From positions 2,356,001 through 2,420,000 of the forward strand of contig NZ_FSRU01000002.1 of NCBI RefSeq assembly GCF_900142845.1: DNA of 64,000 nt. Direction: 5' to 3'. Origin of the DNA: Paraburkholderia phenazinium (GTDB taxonomy: Bacteria > Pseudomonadota > Gammaproteobacteria > Burkholderiales > Burkholderiaceae). The position numbers and the translations under genes were made by a program. Under the pieces are notes generated by a model. It did not search any database. It was given only the letters and a program-made list of their open reading frames with translations, and was not told where the DNA came from. Of the stretch, positions 26,546 through 34,525 are shown piece after piece (positions within the stretch are counted from its first letter, which is position 1; each line of letters begins with the position of its first letter).

Positions 26546-27532
26546 ATGCATTCGTTTTTCCTGCACCTGTCGATTGCCGACTGGGTCAACGACGCGGTTC
26601 AGTCGTTCGTCACCCAGTACGGCGACAGCTTTCATAACTTCAGCATCGCGCTGCTGCGCTATCTGCTGGTGCCGCTCGAAGGCGCATTGCGCGCGACGCC
26701 GCCGTGGCTGATCCTGCTTGCCGTAGGCGCGATTACGTGGAATGCGACGCGGCGGCTCGGTATCGCCGGCTTCTTCGTCCTGCTGCTTTACGCGATCGGC
26801 TGCTTCGGTCTGTGGGACAAGCTGATGGAGACGCTCGCGCTGATGCTGGTGGCCACCGTGCTCTCCGTCGCGCTCGGCGTGCCGCTGGGTATCTTCACCT
26901 CGCGCAGCGCATGGCTGCGGCGCATCCTGCTGCCGGTGCTCGACATCATGCAGACGCTGCCGAGCTTCGTGTACCTGATCCCCGTGCTGATGCTGTTCGG
27001 CCTCGGCAAGGTGCCCGCGATTCTCGCCACCATCATCTATGCGCTGCCGCCGCTGATCCGTCTGACCGATCTCGGCATCCGTCATGTGGATGCAGACGTG
27101 GTCGAAGCCGCGCGCGCATTCGGCACGACGCGCTGGCAGTTGCTGGTCAACGTGCAGTTGCCGCTCGCGCGCCCCAGCATCATGGCCGGCATCAACCAGA
27201 CCACGATGATGGCGCTGTCGATGGTGGTGATCGCCTCGATGATCGGCGCACGTGGGCTCGGTGAGGATGTGCTGGCGGGGATTCAGACGCTCGATGTCGG
27301 CAAGGGCACGCAGGCGGGCATTGCGATCGTGATCCTGGCGATTGTGATCGACCGGATCAGCCAGGGGTATGGACAGGATCGTCGTACGCGGCGTCTGCTG
27401 GCGTTGCGCAGGAAGGCGAAGGCGGTGTCGCGCGTGCCGTACAAGGTCGCGGCTACCGAAGCCGGGGCGGATGAGGCCAACGGTGAGGCTCATGCCGCTC
27501 AGGGCGGCCTTGAAACCCGCGCGGCGAAGTAA
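26546..27532 (+). CDS. betaine-type ABC transporter permease (ProW-like)
   Basis: This 328-residue inner-membrane permease has six or more hydrophobic segments and the binding-protein-dependent permease motif EAARAFGTTRWQLLVNVQLP near residue 190, which docks with the ATPase. GGAGG lies 7 nt before the ATG at 26546; a TTG two codons earlier is less likely. The Ala/Glu-rich C-terminal tail after about residue 290 is hydrophilic. It is the second gene of the importer operon, 85 bp after the binding protein and 36 bp before the ATPase. Confidence 0.9.
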   Translation: MHSFFLHLSIADWVNDAVQSFVTQYGDSFHNFSIALLRYLLVPLEGALRATPPWLILLAVGAITWNATRRLGIAGFFVLLLYAIGCFGLWDKLMETLALMLVATVLSVALGVPLGIFTSRSAWLRRILLPVLDIMQTLPSFVYLIPVLMLFGLGKVPAILATIIYALPPLIRLTDLGIRHVDADVVEAARAFGTTRWQLLVNVQLPLARPSIMAGINQTTMMALSMVVIASMIGARGLGEDVLAGIQTLDVGKGTQAGIAIVILAIVIDRISQGYGQDRRTRRLLALRRKAKAVSRVPYKVAATEAGADEANGEAHAAQGGLETRAAK

Positions 27533-27568
27533 TCGTCAGGAACGCAGAGAAGCGCTCAGGAGAATGAC

Positions 27569-28393
27569 ATGGCAGCGATAGAAGTCAGACACGTCTACAA
27601 GCTGTTCGGCCCCGAGACCGGGCATGCACGCGTGCTCGACCTGCTCAAAAGCGGCAAGGGCAAGGCCGACGTGCTCGCGCAAACCGGCTGCAACGTCGGA
27701 CTGAACGACGTGAGCCTGAACATCGGTTCGGGCGAGATTTACGTGATCATGGGCCTCTCGGGTTCCGGCAAGTCCACGCTCGTGCGCCACTTCAACCGGC
27801 TGATCGAGCCGACCGCGGGCGAGATCGTGATCGACGGTTCGGACGTCATCAGGCTGAACCCGCAGGGCCTGCGCGAACTGCGCCGCTACAAGGTCAGCAT
27901 GGTGTTCCAGAACTTCGGACTGCTGCCGCACCAGACCGTGCTCGACAACACCGCGTATGCGCTGCGCACGCGCGGCGAAGGCAAGGCCGAAGCGAACGAG
28001 AAGGCGCGCACGTGGCTCGGCAAGGTGGGGCTGAACGGCTACGGCGAGCACTATCCGGACGAGCTGTCCGGCGGCATGCGCCAGCGCGTGGGCCTCGCCC
28101 GCGCGCTCGCCGCCGATACCGACGTGCTGCTGATGGACGAAGCGTTTTCCGCGCTCGATCCGCTGATCCGCACGGAAATGCAGGATCAGTTGCTGCAGTT
28201 GCAGGCGACGCTGAACAAGACCATCGTGTTCATCACGCACGATCTGGATGAGGCGCTGCGCATCGGCAACCGCATCGCAATCCTGAGAGACGGGACGCTG
28301 GTGCAGGAAGGCACGCCGGACGAGATTCTCACGCGTCCCGCCGACGATTATGTGCGGCGCTTCGTGGAGCGGCGCGCGGGCGTACCGCATTGA
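27569..28393 (+). CDS. betaine-type ABC transporter ATP-binding protein (ProV-like)
   Basis: This 274-residue ATPase has Walker [11 protein letters not shown]-loop [10 protein letters not shown], signature [15 protein letters not shown], Walker [13 protein letters not shown] and the H-loop ITHD. The N-terminal 50 residues (KLFGPE..., typical of ProV/OpuAA) precede the nucleotide-binding fold. E. coli ProV has C-terminal CBS domains that sense ionic strength; this protein stops at about the end of the ATPase fold, so osmotic gating of that type is absent. AGGAG is 6 nt before the ATG. It is the last gene of the importer. Confidence 0.9.
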   Translation: MAAIEVRHVYKLFGPETGHARVLDLLKSGKGKADVLAQTGCNVGLNDVSLNIGSGEIYVIMGLSGSGKSTLVRHFNRLIEPTAGEIVIDGSDVIRLNPQGLRELRRYKVSMVFQNFGLLPHQTVLDNTAYALRTRGEGKAEANEKARTWLGKVGLNGYGEHYPDELSGGMRQRVGLARALAADTDVLLMDEAFSALDPLIRTEMQDQLLQLQATLNKTIVFITHDLDEALRIGNRIAILRDGTLVQEGTPDEILTRPADDYVRRFVERRAGVPH

Positions 28394-28542
28394 AGCAGTC
28401 GGATCAAGCGAGGAACCCGGGGCAGACCGTGCGTCTATGTGCGTACGGCACCCGCTCGGCGCCGGGTAGAATGCACGCGAAGTGACAGATTGCGGACCAC
28501 GGTCCGTCGTCTGCATTTCGCCCTGCCGTTCTCTCGTTCCCC

Positions 28543-29247
28543 ATGAATCTCGAAAGCATTCTCTTTACCCAGGGTTTCGGTTCACGACGTCAATGCCGCG
28601 CGCTGATCGCCGACGGCCGCGTGACGATCGACGGCGCGCTCCACGCCGACCCCGATGCCGAGGTGCCGACCGAGGCGCTCAACTTCGCCGTCGACGGCAT
28701 CACGTGGCCGTACCGCGAACACGCCTATCTGCTGCTCAACAAACCCGCCGGCTACGAATGCTCGCGCGAGCCGCAGCATCATCTGAGCGTGTTCAACCTG
28801 CTGCCGCCACAGTTTGCGGCGCGCGGCGTGCAGTGCGTCGGCCGGCTCGATCAGGATACGACCGGCCTCCTGCTGCTCTCCGACGACGGCAAGTTCGTCC
28901 ATGCGTTCACCTCGCCGAAGCGCAAGGTGCCGAAGGTCTACGTGGCGACCACCCGCCATCCGCTCGACGATGCGCAACTCGGCGCCCTGCGCGAGGGCGT
29001 GCTGCTGCACGGCGAGCCGAAACCGATCGCCGCCGTCGCGGCACAGGCACGCAGCGAGCACGCGCTCGAACTCACCGTGCTCGAAGGCAAATACCATCAG
29101 GTCAAGCGCATGGTCGCGGCGGCAGGCAACCGCGTGGAGGCGCTGCATCGCGAGCGGATCGGCGGCTTGAGCTTGCCTGCCACCCTGGCCGAAGGCGCAT
29201 GGCAGTGGCTCGACGAAACCGACCTCGGATCTTTACGGAGCGGGTAA
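28543..29247 (+). CDS. rsuA: 16S rRNA pseudouridine synthase RsuA-type
   Basis: This 234-residue pseudouridine synthase of the RsuA/RluB group has an N-terminal S4-like RNA-binding region (residues 1-50, LFTQGFGSRRQCRALI). The catalytic motif GRLDQDTTGLLLLSDDG carries the nucleophilic aspartate. The C-terminus has ELTVLEGKYHQVKRMVAAAGN, and the short form with NKPAGYECS fits RsuA, which modifies U516 of 16S rRNA. RluE-type 23S activity cannot be fully excluded. There is no clear Shine-Dalgarno. It is a single gene between the transporter operon and a small membrane protein. Confidence 0.85.
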   Translation: MNLESILFTQGFGSRRQCRALIADGRVTIDGALHADPDAEVPTEALNFAVDGITWPYREHAYLLLNKPAGYECSREPQHHLSVFNLLPPQFAARGVQCVGRLDQDTTGLLLLSDDGKFVHAFTSPKRKVPKVYVATTRHPLDDAQLGALREGVLLHGEPKPIAAVAAQARSEHALELTVLEGKYHQVKRMVAAAGNRVEALHRERIGGLSLPATLAEGAWQWLDETDLGSLRSG

Positions 29248-29413
29248 ACCGGTAAGCGGGCCGCGCGGCCCCGTGGCGTCGAGCGTCCTGTGTGCACCGC
29301 CCCACCCAGGACGGCGTCGCCGCTCCGTTTGCGCTGCGACGCAGCATGCCCTTCCTGACAAGTCGCTCTATACTCGATTAAAGAATGACTACAAAGGTTC
29401 AGGGAGGGGCGCC

Positions 29414-29602
29414 ATGATCATCAACAATTCGTTCGAGATCCCGGCCGCGATCATTGGGTTTATCAGCCTTGCTGTGGTCCTGGTGGGTGCGCTGCTGTTC
29501 GTCATGCGTGTGCGCCACAAGTATCATCCGAGCCTGATCGGCGCGCTGGTCGGCGCGGTCCTGTGCTTCCTGCTGCTGGAAGCGCTGCCCGCGCTCACCT
29601 GA
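29414..29602 (+). CDS. small membrane protein, 62 aa, function unknown
   Basis: GGGAGGGG lies just upstream of the ATG at 29414. The 62-residue product has two hydrophobic helices (PAAIIGFISLAVVLVGALLFV and LIGALVGAVLCFLLLEALP) separated by a basic loop RVRHKYHP. I do not recognise the family. The two-helix hairpin topology and the good ribosome-binding site support a real gene. Its stop overlaps the stop of the convergent SDR gene by 8 bp. Confidence 0.65.
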   Translation: MIINNSFEIPAAIIGFISLAVVLVGALLFVMRVRHKYHPSLIGALVGAVLCFLLLEALPALT

Positions 29603-30638
29603 GATCGCTTGAGGCGGGTGTCGCGTCACCCTGCGCGCTGCGCAGGAAATCCGCTACCGTCGGATAGCGCAGACGCACGCGCAGTTCGCGCTTCATCCGC
29701 TCGTTCACGAGCCGCCGCGATTCGCGCATGAACGACATCATCATCGGTTCAAGTTGCGCCTCCGCTTGCGCCCGCGTGATACGCGGGGCACGTTCGAGGC
29801 CGTACGCGTCGGCCACCGCATCGAAGTACTCGCCCATTTTCAGCGTCGTATCGTCCGACGCGTGGACCACCCGCCCGCGCCGCCCGAGCCGCATCATGCG
29901 CACCAGAATCGCGGCGAGGTCGTCGGCGTGGATATGGCTGGTATAGACGTCGTCCGCATCGATCAGCGCGGGGGTGCGCTTTTCGAGCCGCGCGAGCGGC
30001 AAGCGGTTGCCCGCATAGATGCCGGGAATCCGCGCGATGCTCGCCTGCACGGCGCCGCGCGCGGTGGCGCGCCGCAATTGCCGTTCGGCCGAGACCCGCC
30101 GCATCGCGCGCGGATTGGCCGGGCGGACCGTACGCGTTTCGTCGATCAGCGCCCCGCCACAGTCGCCGTAAACCCCCGTCGTGCTGGCGTAAACCATACG
30201 CACGGGCGGGCGCCTAGCGGCAGGGCGGCCTACCCCGTCGGGTACAATATCGGCTGTTTCCCGTTCCATCCATGCAGCGCGCAGGCGGCGCAGCCGTGCT
30301 ACCGGCGCAACCGCACCGCGTGCCGGACGGATGCGGCGTGCGCTCAGGGCCGCGAGCAACCCGCGTGTGCGGCGGTCGTCGTCACCGGTCTTTTGTGGTG
30401 GCGCCAGATGCAGCACGCGCGGTGCGAGGCCCGCGAGCCGCTTCAGGCTGCTGCGCGCATCGAGGTCGCCGACAATCGGCGTCACGCCCGCCGCGCGCAA
30501 TTCGGCGCACCGGGCAGGCTGGCTTGTCAGCGCAAACAGGCGCGCGCGCGGCCGCAGCAGTTCGACGCAACGCATGCCGACATCGCCGCAGCCCACAATG
30601 AGCACGCGCGGCCGGCGCAAGTTTCGTATGGCTTTCAT
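29595..30638 (-). CDS. SDR/NAD-dependent epimerase-like protein (YeeZ-like)
   Basis: This 347-residue extended-SDR-type protein has the nucleotide-binding motif VLIVGCGDVGMRC near residue 15 and the YASTTGVYGDCGG segment near residue 170, where the active-site Ser and Tyr of the family normally sit. SFMRESRRLVNERMKRELRVRLRYP near the C-terminus is as in YeeZ-type proteins. About 40 residues between the Rossmann half and the YASTTGVYG motif are Arg/Ala-rich and look like an insertion. The substrate is unknown. The ATG at 30638 is chosen because it directly precedes the Rossmann fold. It is divergent from the reductase gene at 30706. Confidence 0.75.
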   Translation of the reverse strand: MKAIRNLRRPRVLIVGCGDVGMRCVELLRPRARLFALTSQPARCAELRAAGVTPIVGDLDARSSLKRLAGLAPRVLHLAPPQKTGDDDRRTRGLLAALSARRIRPARGAVAPVARLRRLRAAWMERETADIVPDGVGRPAARRPPVRMVYASTTGVYGDCGGALIDETRTVRPANPRAMRRVSAERQLRRATARGAVQASIARIPGIYAGNRLPLARLEKRTPALIDADDVYTSHIHADDLAAILVRMMRLGRRGRVVHASDDTTLKMGEYFDAVADAYGLERAPRITRAQAEAQLEPMMMSFMRESRRLVNERMKRELRVRLRYPTVADFLRSAQGDATPASSDLR

Positions 30639-30705
30639 GGTGGACGCATTGTAGCCGTCAAGGACGGCTCGCACCGATTACCGACTCTTCGAACTCGAAC
30701 ACGCT

Positions 30706-31737
30706 ATGGCATTTAATGTAACCCTCCGGCAAAGCGGCCGGCAGTTTCAAGTAGAACCCGATGAACCGGTCCTGACCGCCGCCCTCCGCCAGGGCATCGG
30801 CTTGCCGTACGGCTGCAAGAACGGCGCCTGCGGCTCCTGCAAGGGCACCGTGCTGAGCGGTGAAGTCGAACAGCGCCAGCACTCGTCGTCGGCGCTGTCG
30901 AACGACGAAAAGACCCGCGGCATGGCGCTCTTCTGCTGCGCGACGCCATGCACCGATCTCGAGATCGACATCCGCGAAGTGGCCGGCGTCGGCGATGTGC
31001 AGGTCAAGAAGCTGCCGTGCCGCGTGAACGCAATCGAACGCAAGGCCGACGACGTCGTCGTGCTGAAGCTGCAATTGCCCGCCAACGAGCGTCTGCAATA
31101 TCTCGCCGGCCAGTACCTCGAATTCATCCTGAAGGACGGCAAGCGCCGCAGCTATTCGATGGCGAATGCGCCGCACGTCGAAGGCCCGATCGAACTGCAC
31201 ATCCGCCATATGCCCGGCGGCGCATTCACCGATCACGTCTTCAACACCATGAAAGAGCGCGACATCCTGCGCTTCGAAGCGCCGCTCGGCACCTTCTTCC
31301 TGCGCGAAGATTCGGACAAGCCGATCGTGCTGCTCGCCTCCGGCACCGGCTTCGCGCCGCTGAAGGCGATCGTCGAACACGCGGCGTTCAAGAATCTCGA
31401 GCGGCCCATGACCCTCTACTGGGGCGCGCGCCGCAAGAAAGACCTGTACCTGCTGGAGCTCGCCGAGCAATGGGCGCGCGAGATCCCGAACTTCAAGTTC
31501 GTGCCCGTGCTGTCCGAGCCGGACCCGAGCGACGCCTGGACCGGCCGTACCGGCTTTGTTCATCGTAGCGTCATCGAAGACCTGCCAGACTTGTCGGGTT
31601 ATCAGGTGTACGCCTGCGGCGCACCGGTGATGGTCGAATCGGCGCAGCGCGATTTCACGCAGCACCACGGCCTGCCGGAAGACGAGTTCTATGCGGATTC
31701 CTTCACGAGCGCAGCGGATCTCGCCAACCCGGTGTAA
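30706..31737 (+). CDS. ferredoxin-NAD(P)H reductase-like protein (CDP-6-deoxy-glucoseen reductase type)
   Basis: This 343-residue electron-transfer flavoprotein has an N-terminal plant-type 2Fe-2S domain with cysteines at 37, 42 and 45 (GCKNGACGSC) and a fourth in the FCCATPC segment. It is followed by an FAD domain (RSYSMAN) and an NAD domain (VLLASGTGFAPLKAI, VYACGAPVMVESA). The closest named family is CDP-6-deoxy-delta-3,4-glucoseen reductase, but no deoxysugar genes are nearby, so it is more likely a general reductase partner. It is divergent from the SDR gene and about 120 bp upstream of the argD leader. Confidence 0.85.
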   Translation: MAFNVTLRQSGRQFQVEPDEPVLTAALRQGIGLPYGCKNGACGSCKGTVLSGEVEQRQHSSSALSNDEKTRGMALFCCATPCTDLEIDIREVAGVGDVQVKKLPCRVNAIERKADDVVVLKLQLPANERLQYLAGQYLEFILKDGKRRSYSMANAPHVEGPIELHIRHMPGGAFTDHVFNTMKERDILRFEAPLGTFFLREDSDKPIVLLASGTGFAPLKAIVEHAAFKNLERPMTLYWGARRKKDLYLLELAEQWAREIPNFKFVPVLSEPDPSDAWTGRTGFVHRSVIEDLPDLSGYQVYACGAPVMVESAQRDFTQHHGLPEDEFYADSFTSAADLANPV

Positions 31738-31826
31738 CTCGCCGGTGAAGCCATGAAGCGCGCCACCGTAAGCTCTGAAAGCCCACGCGGCGGACCCAAA
31801 AAATCCGCCGCCGACTAAATTCATGG

Positions 31827-31856
31827 TTTACACCGGCGCTCGCGTTGTCGTATTCT
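31827..31856 (+). promoter_or_regulatory. predicted sigma-70 promoter of the argD leader
   Basis: TTTACA at 31827-31832 and TATTCT at 31851-31856 are separated by 18 bp. The start site would fall near 31862-31864, at or next to the leader ATG, so the leader message may be leaderless. A perfect 8-bp hairpin (31787-31811) lies just upstream after the reductase gene. Confidence 0.6.
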
Positions 31857-31863
31857 TTCGCCC

Positions 31864-31914
31864 ATGAACCGCATCCAGTCCGAACTTCGACGTCGCCGCT
31901 CGCTGCTCCCTTAG
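31864..31914 (+). CDS. putative arginine-rich leader peptide of argD (16 aa)
   Basis: The frame encodes MNRIQSELRRRRSLLP and then TAG. Five of 16 residues are arginine, four of them consecutive (CGA CGT CGC CGC at 31888-31899). It lies between a promoter and an intrinsic terminator ahead of an arginine biosynthesis gene, the position of attenuator leader peptides. There is no Shine-Dalgarno, but the predicted transcript begins at or beside its ATG. Translation is inference. Confidence 0.65.
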   Translation: MNRIQSELRRRRSLLP

Positions 31915-31924
31915 GGACGCCGCC

Positions 31925-31979
31925 GGCTTTGTCACGGATTCGCGCCGATCAGGCGCATGTTGTTCGAATCACGAAAGCC
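31925..31979 (+). promoter_or_regulatory. putative antiterminator fold upstream of argD
   Basis: Three nested helices are possible: GGCTTT (31925-31930) with AAAGCC (31974-31979), GATTCG (31937-31942) with CGAATC (31965-31970), and CGCC/GGCG around a GATCA loop (31943-31955). The outer helix uses the same six bases that start the terminator stem, so the two folds exclude each other. A ribosome at the leader stop codon would cover about to 31926 and block the outer helix; a ribosome stalled at the arginine codons would leave it free. Confidence 0.65.
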
Positions 31980-32000
31980 ACGGCATGCCGTGGCTTTTTT
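31974..32000 (+). terminator. intrinsic terminator (attenuator) ahead of argD
   Basis: A 24-bp perfect palindrome (31974-31997; half AAAGCCACGGCA) folds into a strong hairpin and continues into a run of T to 32000. It lies 58 bp before the argD ATG and after the leader peptide. As the upstream reductase gene ends about 240 bp earlier, it is better placed to regulate argD than to end that gene. Confidence 0.85.
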
Positions 32001-32058
32001 GTTTTTGCCGTTTCCTTTTTCCGATCCTTCACCCCTGCAACGCCCGGAGCCTGCCGCC

Positions 32059-33243
32059 ATGAATTTCAATGAGTACCCCGTCGAGTCGCTGATGTACATC
32101 ACCAACCGGCCCGAGATCGTTTTCACGCACGGCAAGGGTTCGTGGATCTACGACAACACCGGCAAGCGATACCTCGACTTCATCCAGGGGTGGGCCGTCA
32201 ACAGCCTCGGGCATTGCAACGAAGGCATGATCGACGCGCTGAACAAGCAGGCGCAACTGTTGATCAATCCGTCGCCGGCCTTCTACAACGCGCCGATGGC
32301 GCAGCTCGCGGGCCTGCTCACGCAGCATAGCTGCTTCGACAAGGTGTTCTTCGCGAACAGCGGCGCCGAAGCCAACGAAGGCGCCATCAAGCTCGCTCGC
32401 AAGTGGGGCAAGAAGCATAAGGACGGCGCTTTCGAGATCATCACGTTCGACCACAGCTTCCACGGCCGCACGCTCGCCACCATGTCGGCAAGCGGCAAGC
32501 CGGGCTGGGACACCATCTACGCGCCGCAAGTGCCGGGTTTCCCGAAGGCCGACCTGAACGACATCGCCTCGGTCGAGAAGCTCATCAGCGGCAAGACCGT
32601 CGCCGTGATGCTCGAACCGATCCAGGGCGAAGGCGGCGTGATCCCCGCGACGCGTGAGTTCATGCAGCAACTGCGCGCGCTGACGCAGAAGCACAACCTC
32701 CTGTTGATCGTCGACGAAGTGCAAAGCGGTTGCGGCCGTGCAGGCACGCTGTTCGCGTATGAGCTGTCGGGTATCGAGCCTGACATCATGACGCTCGGCA
32801 AGGGCATCGGCGGCGGTGTGCCGTTGGCGGCGCTGCTGTGCAAGGCCGCGGTCGAAGTGTTCGAAGCCGGCGATCAGGGCGGCACCTATAACGGCAACCC
32901 GCTGATGACGGCGGTGGGTTACTCGGTGATCTCGCAACTGACCGCGCCGGACTTCCTCGAAGGCGTGCGGGCGCGCGGCGAATATCTGCGCGCGAAGCTG
33001 CTGGAGCTATCCGAAGAACGCGGTTTCGAGGGCGAACGTGGCGAAGGGTTGCTGCGCGCGCTGCTGCTCGGCAAGGACATCGGCAACCAGATCGTCGAAA
33101 AGGCTCGCAACATGCAGCCGGACGGCTTGCTGCTGAACGCGGCGCGCCCCAACCTGCTGCGCTTCATGCCGGCGCTGAACGTGACGAACGAAGAAATCGA
33201 CCAGATGATGGCCATGCTGCGGTCGATTCTCGACACCCTGTAA
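32059..33243 (+). CDS. argD: acetylornithine aminotransferase ArgD
   Basis: This 394-residue class III PLP aminotransferase makes N-acetylornithine from N-acetylglutamate semialdehyde in arginine synthesis, and can also serve succinyldiaminopimelate in lysine synthesis. It shows [32 protein letters not shown], the [10 protein letters not shown] cofactor aspartate and the Schiff-base lysine K248 in [12 protein letters not shown] lies 9 nt before the ATG at 32059. Expression is probably controlled by the leader peptide and attenuator at 31864-32000. A GNAT acetyltransferase follows after 16 bp and is probably cotranscribed. Confidence 0.92.
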   Translation: MNFNEYPVESLMYITNRPEIVFTHGKGSWIYDNTGKRYLDFIQGWAVNSLGHCNEGMIDALNKQAQLLINPSPAFYNAPMAQLAGLLTQHSCFDKVFFANSGAEANEGAIKLARKWGKKHKDGAFEIITFDHSFHGRTLATMSASGKPGWDTIYAPQVPGFPKADLNDIASVEKLISGKTVAVMLEPIQGEGGVIPATREFMQQLRALTQKHNLLLIVDEVQSGCGRAGTLFAYELSGIEPDIMTLGKGIGGGVPLAALLCKAAVEVFEAGDQGGTYNGNPLMTAVGYSVISQLTAPDFLEGVRARGEYLRAKLLELSEERGFEGERGEGLLRALLLGKDIGNQIVEKARNMQPDGLLLNAARPNLLRFMPALNVTNEEIDQMMAMLRSILDTL

Positions 33244-33259
33244 TCCGCCCGGAGCGCAT

Positions 33260-33748
33260 ATGACGATGACGACGACCGCACCGCTCTCGATCCGCTGCTT
33301 CGAAGCCCGCGACACCGATGCCGTGGTCGCGCTGTGGCAAGAGGCGTTCCCCGAGTACCGGGACCTCACACGGCCGCAGCGCAATCCGCATCTGTCGATC
33401 GCCAACAAGATGACCACGCAGCCGGAACTGTTCTTCATCGCCGAGTTCGAGGGACAGCTGGTCGGCACGGTGATGGCGGGCTATGACGGGCACCGAGGCT
33501 GGATGTACTCGCTCGCAGTGGACACGACGCGGCGGCGGCTCGGCATCGGCACGCGGCTGGTCGCACATGCGGAGGCGGCGCTGACCGCGCGCGGCTGCCC
33601 AAAGGTGAATCTGCAGGTGCTCTCGGCGAAGGAAGATATTCGCGGGTTTTATGAAGCGCTCGGATATCGCGCAGATGCTGTGATCAGTATGGGCAAGCGG
33701 CTGGGGGAATTCGCCGACGCCGCGCCGGACGTCATGTGTCTGAAATGA
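33260..33748 (+). CDS. GNAT family acetyltransferase (YpeA-like)
   Basis: This 162-residue GNAT protein has the acetyl-CoA binding motif A, RRRLGIGTRLVAHAE, at about residues 93-107. It also carries segments shared with E. coli YpeA: LVGTVMAGYDGHRGWMYSLAV, ARGCPKVNLQV and a final SMGKRL. The acceptor is unknown. It begins 16 bp after argD, which could point to an amino acid-derived substrate, and ends at a strong terminator. Confidence 0.85.
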   Translation: MTMTTTAPLSIRCFEARDTDAVVALWQEAFPEYRDLTRPQRNPHLSIANKMTTQPELFFIAEFEGQLVGTVMAGYDGHRGWMYSLAVDTTRRRLGIGTRLVAHAEAALTARGCPKVNLQVLSAKEDIRGFYEALGYRADAVISMGKRLGEFADAAPDVMCLK

Positions 33749-33749
33749 C

Positions 33750-33788
33750 AAAGGCCGCATGCATCGAACGACGCATGCGGCCTTTTTT
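33750..33788 (+). terminator. intrinsic terminator after the argD-GNAT unit
   Basis: The thirteen-base-pair stem AAAGGCCGCATGC / GCATGCGGCCTTT has a 10-nt loop followed by more T, and overlaps the stop of the acetyltransferase gene. It separates this unit from the convergent liv operon. Confidence 0.9.
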
Positions 33789-33808
33789 CCTTAGCAGGTC
33801 AGCGAAGC

Positions 33809-34525
33809 TTACTCACCCAGATAAGCAGCCCGAACCTTCGGATCATCCAGCATCTGCTTCGCGTCGCCGGACATCGTCACCAGACCCGAGTCCATCACGT
33901 AGCCGCGATTGGCCGCCTGCAACGCCAGACGCGCGTTCTGCTCGACCAGCAGCACGGTCATGCCTTCGGCCGAGATCGCCCGCACCACTTCGAAGATCTT
34001 CTCGACCATGATCGGCGACAGGCCCATCGACGGCTCGTCGAGCAACAACAGCTTAGGCTTGCTGATGATTGCGCGCGCCATCGCCAGCATCTGCTGCTCA
34101 CCGCCCGACAACGTGCCCGCGTACTGCGAAGCGCGTTCCTTCAGACGCGGGAAGAAGCCGAACATGCGATCCACGTCCGCCTTGATGGCGTCCGTGTCGT
34201 TACGCAGATACGCGCCCATCTGCATGTTCTCGACAATCGACATGCGCGAGAAGATGCCACGGCCTTCCGGCACCATCGCCAGACCGCGCTTGAGCAGCTC
34301 GTGTGCGGGCAGGCCCTTGATCGACTCGCCCATGTACTCGATGTCGCCCGCCGCGTACGCCTTCAGGCCGGTAATCGCCTTCATGGTCGTGGTCTTGCCT
34401 GCGCCGTTCGCGCCGATCAGCGTGACCAGTTCGCCCTGCGCCACTTCCAGGTCGATACCCTTGACGGCCTGAATACCGCCGTAATTGACCTGCAGGCCCT
34501 TGATTTTCAACATTGCCGTAGCCAT
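33809..34525 (-). CDS. livF: branched-chain amino acid ABC transporter ATPase LivF
   Basis: This 238-residue ATPase has Walker A GANGAGKTT, LSGGEQQMLAMARA and Walker B LLLLDEPSMGLSP. MVPEGRGIFSRMSIVENM identifies the LivF type. It pairs with LivG to drive high-affinity import of leucine, isoleucine, valine or related amino acids. It is the last gene of livHMGF; its ATG overlaps the livG stop by one base (TGATG), indicating translational coupling. Confidence 0.95.
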   Translation of the reverse strand: MATAMLKIKGLQVNYGGIQAVKGIDLEVAQGELVTLIGANGAGKTTTMKAITGLKAYAAGDIEYMGESIKGLPAHELLKRGLAMVPEGRGIFSRMSIVENMQMGAYLRNDTDAIKADVDRMFGFFPRLKERASQYAGTLSGGEQQMLAMARAIISKPKLLLLDEPSMGLSPIMVEKIFEVVRAISAEGMTVLLVEQNARLALQAANRGYVMDSGLVTMSGDAKQMLDDPKVRAAYLGE

